From positions 1 to 5,371 of the forward strand of contig PEWI01000243.1 in assembly GCA_002779555.1 (NCBI GenBank): 5,371 nt of DNA, given 5' to 3'. The position numbers and the translations under genes are program-made. Origin of the DNA: Candidatus Bathyarchaeota archaeon CG07_land_8_20_14_0_80_47_9 (GTDB taxonomy: Archaea > Thermoproteota > Bathyarchaeia > Bathyarchaeales > Bathycorpusculaceae). Positions 1 through 5,043 of this stretch are shown here, piece by piece; position 1 is the first letter of the stretch, and the number at the start of each line of letters is the position of its first letter. The notes below the pieces were generated by a model. That model was not told the origin of the DNA. It saw only the letters and a list, made by a program, of their open reading frames with translations, and did not search any database.

Positions 1-2
1 AC

Positions 3-254
3 TCTCCCAGCTGTCCCTTCTCGTTCCGTCAACTTGAAAGAATCCGCAAGGCAATTGAAAACCTCAGGGACCGCATCGTCTACGAGGAAATCAACGTCTA
101 TGAAGAGCCAGAAGACGGTGAAAAAATGGGGTTCTACGGTTTGCTGTCCCGCAATTTTGTCCCAGTCTTCATCGACGGTCAGCAATACACCGGCGACTTT
201 ACGGAGAAAGAGCTTGACGAGGCTGTCAAAAAAGCCCTGCAAGAAAGCAAATAG
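3..254 (+). CDS. Thioredoxin/glutaredoxin-fold protein, C-terminal part
   Basis: The frame is open from the window edge to TAG at 252-254, giving 83 visible residues; the start lies outside the window. The visible N-terminus holds Cys-Pro-Phe-Ser (residues 4-7), which resembles the single-cysteine CxxS active site of monothiol glutaredoxins. A helix follows, then a strand (about 25-33), then Val-Pro (53-54) leading into VFIDG, the usual position of the cis-proline strand in thioredoxin folds. A C-terminal helix rich in Glu and Lys ends the protein. These elements in this order support a small thioredoxin-fold thiol protein, probably cytoplasmic. Partner and substrate cannot be read from the sequence. 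If the missing N-terminus carries another cysteine the chemistry could differ. The fold is fairly secure, the exact family is not. Confidence 0.65.
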   Translation, partial: SPSCPFSFRQLERIRKAIENLRDRIVYEEINVYEEPEDGEKMGFYGLLSRNFVPVFIDGQQYTGDFTEKELDEAVKKALQESK

Positions 255-296
255 CCTTAAATGAATCAAAAGGTTTATTGAGCGGATAGAAAAGTA

Positions 297-323
297 CAGA
301 TATATCCATTTGGCAAATATCTG
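297..323. promoter_or_regulatory. Inverted repeat in the csl4 promoter region
   Basis: CAGATAT (297-303) and ATATCTG (317-323) are exact inverted copies separated by 13 bases. The left arm runs into GATATAT, a possible TATA-like box that would place the transcript start near 325-330, about 60 bases before the csl4 ATG. This could be a dimer-binding operator or just AT-rich coincidence; the latter is not excluded. Confidence 0.3.
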
Positions 324-384
324 CGCTTCGTCAAATAAATGTCTAACTGAATGGAGCTCAAACAACAACAGAAAGGTAATTTGG

Positions 385-957
385 ATGAATTCACGACCTC
401 CTGATCAGAAAAGCGGTCAACTGGTTTTGCCGGGCGAACGACTCGGCGTAATTGAAGAGTTCGTTCCAGACGCCGGAACATACGTGGAGAACGGGGTCAT
501 CTACTCAAAGGTTGTCGGCCGAGCGCTTGTGGACTTTTCAAGTCGGCGCGTTTCGGTCTATTCCTTAATTCACGGCGCAGGCGTTCCCAAGGTCGGGGTG
601 ACTGTGCTCGGGCAAGTTTCAGGCGTGCAAAGCAACACTGCGAATGTGCGCATTTTCAAGGTAGGCAACAAAGAGCTTTCGGGGGTCTTCACAGGCGTCT
701 TACACGTTTCAGACGTGGCCATGAAATACATTGAATCGATGTTCGAAGTTTGCAAGGCAGGCGACATTTTGAGGGCAATGGTGATCAGTGACAAGAATAG
801 AACCTATCATTTGTCTACGAAAGACAAGGAGTTAGGAGTAGTCTACGCCTTTTGTACAAACTGCGGACACATGCTGGAGCTGAAGCGGCAAGGAATGCAC
901 TGCCCGAACTGCGGAAGAATCGAGAAACGCAAGACAGCATTAGACTACGCGAAATGA
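385..957 (+). CDS. csl4: Exosome cap protein Csl4 (S1 domain plus zinc ribbon)
   Basis: Predicted 190-residue RNA-binding cap subunit of the archaeal exosome, which sits on the Rrp41-Rrp42 ring and helps recruit RNA and DnaG for 3'-5' decay and tailing. The N-terminal domain (about 13-60) has the typical LVLPGERLGVIEEF opening. An S1 RNA-binding domain follows (about 70-145), with GVFTGVLHVSD in its core. The C-terminal zinc ribbon uses Cys157, Cys160, Cys173 and Cys176 (CTNC and CPNC). The frame is open back to a TTG at 310, but the added 25 residues do not look like Csl4. The ATG at 385 has AAAGGT 7 bases upstream and starts right before the conserved N-terminus, so I chose it. It is followed by rpoL after 14 bases, implying one transcript. 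Confidence 0.93.
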   Translation: MNSRPPDQKSGQLVLPGERLGVIEEFVPDAGTYVENGVIYSKVVGRALVDFSSRRVSVYSLIHGAGVPKVGVTVLGQVSGVQSNTANVRIFKVGNKELSGVFTGVLHVSDVAMKYIESMFEVCKAGDILRAMVISDKNRTYHLSTKDKELGVVYAFCTNCGHMLELKRQGMHCPNCGRIEKRKTALDYAK

Positions 958-971
958 ATGGAGACGACTTG

Positions 972-1256
972 ATGAAAGTCAAAGTATTGGACAGAACTTC
1001 GAACGAGCTCAAGATCGAGGTTGAAGGTGTTGGGCACACCATTTGCAACTTGGTTCAGAAGAAGCTTCTGGAAAACAAGAACATAGATTTAGCAGGCTAC
1101 GACATACCGCACCCTCTGTCTTCAAGTACGGTGATTTACGTTCGCACAAAAGGCAGAGTCAAGCCCGAAGAAGCTTTGCGAGAGGCCGTGGAAAAGGCAA
1201 GAGAAGCGAACAAGGAGTTTGGCAAGGAACTTAAAGAAGCGCTCAAGAAAACGTGA
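972..1256 (+). CDS. rpoL: DNA-directed RNA polymerase subunit L (Rpb11 homologue)
   Basis: This 94-residue protein matches archaeal RpoL in length and motifs. RpoL pairs with RpoD (Rpb3-like) to form the alpha-like assembly platform of archaeal RNA polymerase. Visible signatures are EVEGVGHTICNLVQKKL (about 16-32), the dimerisation core, and AGYDIPHPL (41-49), followed by a beta strand (STVIYVRTKG) and a long C-terminal helix rich in Lys, Glu and Ala. The frame extends upstream inside csl4, and an ATG at 954 overlaps the csl4 stop as ATGA. I prefer the ATG at 972 because GGAG at 960-963 lies 8 bases before it and the protein then begins at the usual MKVKVL. Co-transcription with csl4 is likely. 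Its 3' end overlaps the convergent RNase III-fold gene by 14 bases. Confidence 0.95.
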   Translation: MKVKVLDRTSNELKIEVEGVGHTICNLVQKKLLENKNIDLAGYDIPHPLSSSTVIYVRTKGRVKPEEALREAVEKAREANKEFGKELKEALKKT

Positions 1257-1653
1257 TTCTATTCTTAATAGCTGCAAGCAGTTCGCTGAAGCCCTCAGCA
1301 GCGTCGTCAATTTCCGCTAATACCGTGACGCTTTCTTCCAGCGTGACGAAGTTGTTGAGCCAAGCATAGACCATTAATGATTCTGCGGCATCTGCAAGGA
1401 TGTGGCGGGTCATCCTCGACGGCAAATACTCCCTCAGCCCAGCCTTCTTAATCGCTTGCGCAAGCGCTTCCCCTTTGACTTTTTCGCCTCGAGGCTTTCC
1501 GCTGCGCTTCGATAAAGCTAACGAATAGACAAAATTCACGTACGCATCGCCAAGGGAAGCCAGCTTGTGATCAGTTAGCACTTCAGTCAGGTTTCTATGT
1601 GTCTTCACGAAACATGGTATGCTTTCGCTCTTCAGAGCCGTCCACCTTCTCAT
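1243..1653 (-). CDS. Stand-alone RNase III-fold protein (Mini-III-like)
   Basis: Predicted 136-residue protein carrying only an RNase III catalytic fold, with no double-stranded RNA-binding domain. The signature LASLGDAYVNFVYSLAL (31-47) contains Asp36 of the LGDA motif, and LADAAESLM (86-94) supplies Asp88 and Glu91, matching the second acidic pair of RNase III enzymes. The upstream glutamate of the bacterial motif (ERLEFLGD) is Ala32 here; the LA-x-LGDA form resembles bacterial Mini-III, which also lacks the RNA-binding domain. Family knowledge suggests dimeric cleavage of structured RNA, perhaps rRNA precursors; that function is inferred. The ATG sits about 20 bases from a TATA-like element (1673-1680) with no Shine-Dalgarno motif before it, so the message is probably leaderless. 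The gene converges on rpoL and overlaps its last 14 bases. Confidence 0.75.
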   Translation of the reverse strand: MRRWTALKSESIPCFVKTHRNLTEVLTDHKLASLGDAYVNFVYSLALSKRSGKPRGEKVKGEALAQAIKKAGLREYLPSRMTRHILADAAESLMVYAWLNNFVTLEESVTVLAEIDDAAEGFSELLAAIKNRITFS

Positions 1654-1671
1654 TGCTCTTGCTCTTCGCTA

Positions 1672-1682
1672 GATTTATAATG
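1672..1682. promoter_or_regulatory. Shared TATA-like element between divergent genes
   Basis: TTTATAA (1674-1680) reads as a TATA-like box on both strands. Minus-strand initiation about 25 bases away would fall at or next to the RNase III-fold ATG (1653). Plus-strand initiation near 1700-1705 would give a short leader holding GAGGAG (1712-1717) before the DUF99 start. It is the most TATA-like element in the 69-base gap, so one box may serve both genes. A second AT-rich run (1692-1700, CATATTTT) could serve the plus strand less well. Confidence 0.5.
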
Positions 1683-1722
1683 TGTCTTTCCTCATATTTT
1701 GTGGCATCGTTGAGGAGTAGTT

Positions 1723-2307
1723 TTGTTTCCGAAGAAATTTCGTGTGATTAAGCCTGAAATCCGTGTTTTGGGGGTCGATGACGGAGTCTTCACTCCGCAT
1801 GTGAAGGGCTTCGCCCCACTGATCGGCGTCGTTTTTCGCGGTGGGTACTGGCTTGACGGCGTGATGAGCACCAAAGTGGAAGTAGACGGGTTTGACTCCA
1901 CCGCCAAGATTGGTGCCATGGTCGTCAACTCTCCACATTACAAGCAGTTAAGAGTCATGATGCTTGACGGAGTGACCTTCGCGGGCTTCAACGTCGTCGA
2001 CATCAAAAAGCTCAACGCAGAGACAGGGCTGCCAGTGATTGCAGTCACGCGTGAAAAACCAAACTTTAAAGACATTCGTGAAGCTTTGAGGAACTTGCCG
2101 CAAAGCGAGAAACGGTGGAGGGCTGTTCTGAACGCAGGCAAGATTCTAGAGGTGTCCACTAGGAGCAAGACGGAGAAAGTGTACATGGAGATGTCCGGGA
2201 TTCTGGAAGAGGACGCACAGAAGATTGTGAAGTTAACATCCACACGAAGCAGTGTGCCTGAACCTTTGAGGGTAGCACATTTGATCGCTTCTGGAATCAG
2301 CTTCTGA
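1723..2307 (+). CDS. DUF99 family protein (endonuclease V-like)
   Basis: The 194-residue product matches the archaeal DUF99 (UPF0215) family in length and motifs: VLGVDDG (15-21), MMLDGVTFAGFNVVD (79-93), GLPVIAVTREKP and a C-terminal EPLRVAHLIASGI. DUF99 is considered a relative of endonuclease V with an RNase H-like fold; Asp19 in LGVDDG and Asp82 in LDGVTFAGFN are placed like acidic residues of that active site. A nuclease or nucleic-acid repair role is therefore plausible, but no specific reaction can be claimed. The start is a TTG with GAGGAG 5 bases upstream, and translation from it yields the full family N-terminus. It is divergent from the RNase III-fold gene and precedes the transcription factor S gene in the same direction. 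Confidence 0.88.
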   Translation: MFPKKFRVIKPEIRVLGVDDGVFTPHVKGFAPLIGVVFRGGYWLDGVMSTKVEVDGFDSTAKIGAMVVNSPHYKQLRVMMLDGVTFAGFNVVDIKKLNAETGLPVIAVTREKPNFKDIREALRNLPQSEKRWRAVLNAGKILEVSTRSKTEKVYMEMSGILEEDAQKIVKLTSTRSSVPEPLRVAHLIASGISF

Positions 2308-2344
2308 ATCGTCTACTGTCGATATGAATTGCAGCAAGCAAAAG

Positions 2345-2351
2345 TTTAAAA
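2345..2351 (+). promoter_or_regulatory. TATA-like box for the transcription factor S gene
   Basis: TTTAAAA preceded by a purine-rich AGCAAAAG stretch resembles an archaeal BRE plus TATA pair. Initiation about 26 bases downstream (near 2374) leaves a leader of about 22 bases that includes GGAG (2384-2387) before the ATG at 2396. The element lies in the 88-base gap after the DUF99 stop, so TFS can be expressed on its own. Confidence 0.5.
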
Positions 2352-2395
2352 GAGACAATGTTAAGGGAAATGAGACGGACAACGGAGTAAAACCT

Positions 2396-2749
2396 ATGGA
2401 ATTTTGTCCGAAATGCGGGTCCCGTCTTACACCTAAAAAAGAAAAAACCGGCAAAGAAACATCCATAGTCTTGGCTTGCCCAAAATGCGGCTACAGGAAA
2501 CCTGCTTCAGGCAAAAAGGTTGAGCCCAAAGTTGCCAAAGTCATTGAGCACAAGCCGCAGCAACTAGTAGCCGTGATCGGCAAAGAAGAGCAAAAGCTCA
2601 GAACCTTACCAACGGTCAGAATCGAGTGTCCAAAATGTGGCAACAACTTGGCTTATGTGTGGCAGGTGCAGACAAGAGGTGCAGACGAATCATCAACGCA
2701 GTTTCTACGTTGCACGAAATGTAATTACACATTCAGAGAATACAGCTGA
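2396..2749 (+). CDS. tfs: Transcription factor S (TFIIS-like cleavage factor)
   Basis: The 117-residue protein has the two zinc ribbons of archaeal TFS, which enters the RNA polymerase funnel and stimulates cleavage of backtracked RNA. The N-terminal ribbon uses Cys4, Cys7, Cys28 and Cys31. A Lys-rich linker (about 35-70) follows. The C-terminal ribbon uses Cys78, Cys81, Cys106 and Cys109 and carries the signature QTRGADESSTQF (92-103), whose Asp97-Glu98 is the catalytic acidic pair. The usual aromatic CxHTWREY ending is CNYTFREY here, with Phe113 for Trp. The frame is open to an ATG at 2324, but that start lies upstream of the likely promoter; the ATG at 2396 has GGAG 8 bases before it and begins MEFCPKCG as the family does. 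Confidence 0.94.
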   Translation: MEFCPKCGSRLTPKKEKTGKETSIVLACPKCGYRKPASGKKVEPKVAKVIEHKPQQLVAVIGKEEQKLRTLPTVRIECPKCGNNLAYVWQVQTRGADESSTQFLRCTKCNYTFREYS

Positions 2750-2813
2750 ACACTGACTTCTGGAACACAGGACACAAATCTCGACTCCTTTAAGCACGAC
2801 GTTTTCTGACGGC

Positions 2814-2982
2814 GTTGCCGAAGAAGACTCAGACTTACCTTTTTCGGCAGTTTGGAAGCTCTGGCCTTACGATAGAACAAACGCCTACTCGTAGAATAAC
2901 AGCGGAGTATTCTAGAACGGCGATGTCGTTCTGCAATTCAGAGCTGCTCGCGAGGAACAGGCTTCTTCGGGAGATCTGTTCC
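2814..2982 (+). ncRNA. Candidate structured RNA of unknown family
   Basis: Successive stems can form on a plus-strand transcript. Stem 1 pairs 2816-2824 with 2841-2849. Stem 2 is a 7-bp inverted repeat, 2892-2898 with 2908-2914. Stem 3 pairs 2914-2921 with 2925-2932 around a 3-base loop. Stem 4 (2954-2982) has a UUCG loop. The G-U pairs in stems 1, 3 and 4 would become A-C mismatches on the other strand, which favours plus-strand transcription. A TATA-like CTTTAAG at 2788-2794 would start a transcript close to 2815, the base of stem 1. Stems 1 to 3 alone could arise by chance; stem 4 is the strongest. No known RNA family is recognised, and DNA-level or decayed-gene explanations remain open. 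Confidence 0.3.
2954..2982 (+). other. 12-bp hairpin with C(UUCG)G tetraloop
   Basis: Arm 2954-2965 pairs with 2970-2982 around loop UUCG (2966-2969), with a single bulged A at 2974 and two G-U pairs (2961-2975, 2964-2971). The closing C2965-G2970 pair gives the exceptionally stable C(UUCG)G loop. No T-run follows, so a simple terminator is unlikely. Confidence 0.6.
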
Positions 2983-3078
2983 ATCATCACTTCTTCATCG
3001 ACATAGAAACCCGAAGAGCCCCTTTGCCTTCAAGAGCGATAACTTCACGACACAAATAGTGGGCGTAGATAGCTGAAG

Positions 3079-3104
3079 GTTAATATGTGAAACCTTTTAT
3101 TAAC
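3079..3104. promoter_or_regulatory. pcn promoter with perfect 7-bp inverted repeat
   Basis: GTTAATA (3079-3085) and TATTAAC (3098-3104) are exact inverted copies with 12 bases between. The right arm overlaps the most TATA-like stretch before pcn, TTTTATTA (3095-3102), which would place initiation near 3125, a short leader before the ATG at 3136. Half-site centres are 19 bases apart, close to two helical turns, as expected for a homodimer operator that would block TBP access. No regulator is identified. Confidence 0.45.
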
Positions 3105-3135
3105 AACTAGTCATAACCAATACGAAGGGATCGTC

Positions 3136-3891
3136 ATGTTCAAACTCAAAGTAGCCGACGCCAAACTCCTGAGAGACATGATAACCACCATATCCATTCT
3201 CGTAGACGAAGCAACATTCAAAATCGACCCAGAAGGCCTCAAACTGCGCGCAATGGACCCATCGCGCGTCGCCATGGTTGACTTCGAATGGCCCAAGACA
3301 GTCTTCGAGGAATACGTCTGCACTGAACCCACAAAAATGTGCATAAACATCACCGAACTGCTGAAACTGCTCAAAAGAGCCGGGAAAGGCGAAGTCCTGG
3401 AGCTTTCTCTGGACGAGAAGACAGGAAAGCTACAGATAACAATTACTGGAAAATACACACGTAACTTCACCATGCCAACGCTCGAAGCTTCAGAAGAGGA
3501 AGTGCCCACTCCCAAAATCACCTTCAACGTCAAAGCCAAAGCCACAGCCGAAGGTCTAAGCCAAGCAATCGAAGATGCACAGCTGGTAAGCGACCACGTC
3601 AGAGTCGAGGCGGACGCCGAGAAATTGGTCTTCAACGCCGCAGGCGACCTCATGGGCGCCACGATCACGATTCAAAAGGGAAGCGACACTCTGCTAGACT
3701 TGGAAACAAAAGAGCCTTCAAAGGCAACCTTCAGCCTAAGCTACCTCTCAGAAATCATAAAAACCGCAGCCGCAACCTCCGACATCGCCACGCTTGAGTT
3801 CTCGTCAGACATGCCCATAAGACTTGACTTTCAGCAAGTAAAAGAAGGAAAACTAACTTTCTACCTGGCTCCGCGGATCGAAACTGAATAA
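3136..3891 (+). CDS. pcn: DNA polymerase sliding clamp (PCNA)
   Basis: The 251-residue length and sequence match archaeal PCNA, the ring that tethers replicative polymerases, FEN1, ligase and other PIP-box proteins to DNA. Domain 1 contains GLKLRAMDPSRVAMVDF (34-50), a family hallmark. The interdomain connecting loop lies near 118-128 (EASEEEVPTPK). Domain 2 follows, with SLSYLSEIIKTAA (200-212), DMPIRLDF (225-232) and the C-terminal LAPRIE (244-249) that forms part of the partner-binding surface. Start ATG has AAGGGA just upstream. Codon use is strongly biased: only one of the first 40 codons ends in T, unlike downstream genes. priL follows after 13 bases, so the two are probably co-transcribed. 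Whether it forms a homotrimer or needs paralogues elsewhere cannot be told here. Confidence 0.97.
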   Translation: MFKLKVADAKLLRDMITTISILVDEATFKIDPEGLKLRAMDPSRVAMVDFEWPKTVFEEYVCTEPTKMCINITELLKLLKRAGKGEVLELSLDEKTGKLQITITGKYTRNFTMPTLEASEEEVPTPKITFNVKAKATAEGLSQAIEDAQLVSDHVRVEADAEKLVFNAAGDLMGATITIQKGSDTLLDLETKEPSKATFSLSYLSEIIKTAAATSDIATLEFSSDMPIRLDFQQVKEGKLTFYLAPRIETE

Positions 3892-3904
3892 CGGGAAAAG
3901 CAGG

Positions 3905-4948
3905 ATGCAACATTCATTTTCAAAGTTTGCCAAGAATGACTACGCAAGGTATCCTTTCTTGAAAGCCGCTGCCAAGTACATGAAGATGCCAGATTTGAAA
4001 ATCCAGGACTTGGCAGACCCCGGCTTGAAGGGTATCCTTAGACGTGCAGAAGAGAGACTTGACGAAGCAATACTGAGCGCTCTTGTCAGTCGAAACCCAC
4101 AACATGACGCGGACATCGAATTAATGTCCTTTCCTGTGGCAATAATTTTGGCGACAGCAACTGAAGACTCTTACGTCAAGAAGAGGTATGCTCTAGCAGA
4201 GGCAAACCAAACCTACGAGGACTTGAAAGAAGAATCAAGGGAAAAAGTTCTCGAGTTCGCGCAAAATTTTGGATGGAAGCTTGAAGTGAACAGCACAAGA
4301 GGTATACCTTTTGAGTGTTCGCTGGCATTCGTGGACTATCTTCGTAATACGACCCATTTACGGGACAAGCATTGGAAGCTTGTCAATAGAATCTTGTCAT
4401 GTGGCAAAGTCTACTTGAGCATAGATGAGGCTGCAAGGTTGCTGAAGGAAGAGGTTCAAAGGCATATTGAAAAAAGATTGGAAGTGAAGGAACTGCCGAG
4501 GTTCCCCCCAAACATCATGGAGGCAGCGGAAAGAATAAAGAAGCTGAAAATAGAGATAATAGGCGAGCAAGAGGTTGAAGGCTTTCCGAAGACCATCGTC
4601 CAAGAAGCCTTTCCACCGTGCATAAAAGCGCTTTATCAATCATTCTCTTCTGGGCGTCATCTCTCACACATAGGCCGGTTCACTTTGACCTCGTTTCTCA
4701 TAAACATCGGGATGCCGCCTGAAAAGGCTATCGAGCTGTTCAGAAGCCTTTCAGACTACAGCGAGAGGATGACCCGTTATCAGGTTGAGCATATCGCAGG
4801 CGAGAGAGGTTCTAGAACCAAGTATACGCCGCCGAGGTGTGAAACATTGCAAACTCACGGGGTCTGCGTGAATCAGGATCAGGATGAGATGTGTCGAAGA
4901 GTGCGTCATCCGCTTGGTTATTATCGAAGAAAGTCCCGGACGGCTTGA
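3905..4948 (+). CDS. priL: DNA primase large subunit PriL, iron-sulfur type
   Basis: This 347-residue protein matches archaeal/eukaryotic primase large subunit, which partners the catalytic small subunit PriS to make primers. The N-terminus opens with the typical YARYPFLKAAAKYM (13-26); a mostly helical region extends to about 225. The C-terminal Fe-S domain begins at QEAFPPCIKALYQ and holds four cysteines, Cys239, Cys312, Cys321 and Cys330, spaced CX72CX8CX8C, the expected ligands of a 4Fe-4S cluster. FTLTSFLINIGMPPEKAIELF (259-279) and TRYQVEHIAGERG (290-302) are family motifs between them, and HPLGYYRR closes the domain. The ATG at 3905 is 13 bases after pcn, with GGGA (3893-3896) as a weak ribosome site. 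The catalytic subunit gene is not in this window. Confidence 0.95.
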   Translation: MQHSFSKFAKNDYARYPFLKAAAKYMKMPDLKIQDLADPGLKGILRRAEERLDEAILSALVSRNPQHDADIELMSFPVAIILATATEDSYVKKRYALAEANQTYEDLKEESREKVLEFAQNFGWKLEVNSTRGIPFECSLAFVDYLRNTTHLRDKHWKLVNRILSCGKVYLSIDEAARLLKEEVQRHIEKRLEVKELPRFPPNIMEAAERIKKLKIEIIGEQEVEGFPKTIVQEAFPPCIKALYQSFSSGRHLSHIGRFTLTSFLINIGMPPEKAIELFRSLSDYSERMTRYQVEHIAGERGSRTKYTPPRCETLQTHGVCVNQDQDEMCRRVRHPLGYYRRKSRTA

Positions 4949-4984
4949 CCTGAATCTTTGGGGTTGGGTTGTCTAAAGGCAGAG

Positions 4985-4992
4985 TTTATATA
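4985..4992 (+). promoter_or_regulatory. TATA box of the glycosyltransferase gene
   Basis: TTTATATA with a purine-rich upstream flank (AAAGGCAGAG) is the clearest archaeal TATA box in the window. Initiation near 5014 gives a leader of about 30 bases that carries AGGTGA (5028-5033) 10 bases before the ATG at 5044. This separates the glycosyltransferase from the pcn-priL unit. Confidence 0.65.
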
Positions 4993-5043
4993 GCAAGTAT
5001 CCGATTAACTGAACACTATCTTTGGAAAGGTGAAAGCGGCAAG

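Larger units (their letters stand above)
2750..3135. other. 386-base spacer between tfs and pcn
   Basis: No convincing intact protein gene is seen on either strand. The longest plus-strand frame (2815-3006, TTG start, 63 residues) has no ribosome binding site and resembles no family I know. The spacer holds a possible TATA-like CTTTAAG (2788-2794), several adjacent hairpins (2814-2982), two short minus-strand frames that look somewhat protein-like (see the findings), and the pcn promoter region (about 3079-3104). I see no tRNA, 5S rRNA, SRP RNA or RNase P RNA signature. Confidence 0.7.

Noticed and set aside
34..264. Plus-strand 76-residue frame at the left end
   Set aside because: Out-of-frame shadow of the thioredoxin-fold gene; Ser-, Thr- and Lys-rich with no family features.
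310..384. N-terminal extension of Csl4 from TTG at 310
   Set aside because: The extra 25 residues are low in family resemblance, no ribosome site precedes the TTG, and the ATG at 385 has one.
852..971. Upstream extension of rpoL inside csl4, including ATG at 954
   Set aside because: RpoL proteins begin near MKVKVL, and GGAG sits 8 bases before the ATG at 972. The ATGA overlap at 954 is possible but would add six unconserved residues.
2324..2395. N-terminal extension of TFS from ATG at 2324
   Set aside because: It would place the start upstream of the TATA-like box and add residues unlike the family before MEFCPKCG.
2930..2996. C/D box guide RNA on the minus strand (GTGATGA at 2990-2984, CTGA near 2939)
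   Set aside because: The spacing is about 45 bases and no internal D' and C' boxes are seen, so the match is only to short common words.
2815..3006. Plus-strand 63-residue frame starting at TTG
   Set aside because: No ribosome binding site, no recognisable motif, and it lies over the hairpin cluster; length is within chance for this composition.
2760..3060. tRNA, 5S rRNA, SRP RNA or RNase P RNA in the spacer
   Set aside because: No T-loop GTTC motif with matching acceptor stem, and none of the conserved blocks of the larger RNAs is present.
3111..3668. Long minus-strand frame opposite pcn
   Set aside because: Shadow of the biased pcn codons; Ser- and Leu-rich translation with no motif.
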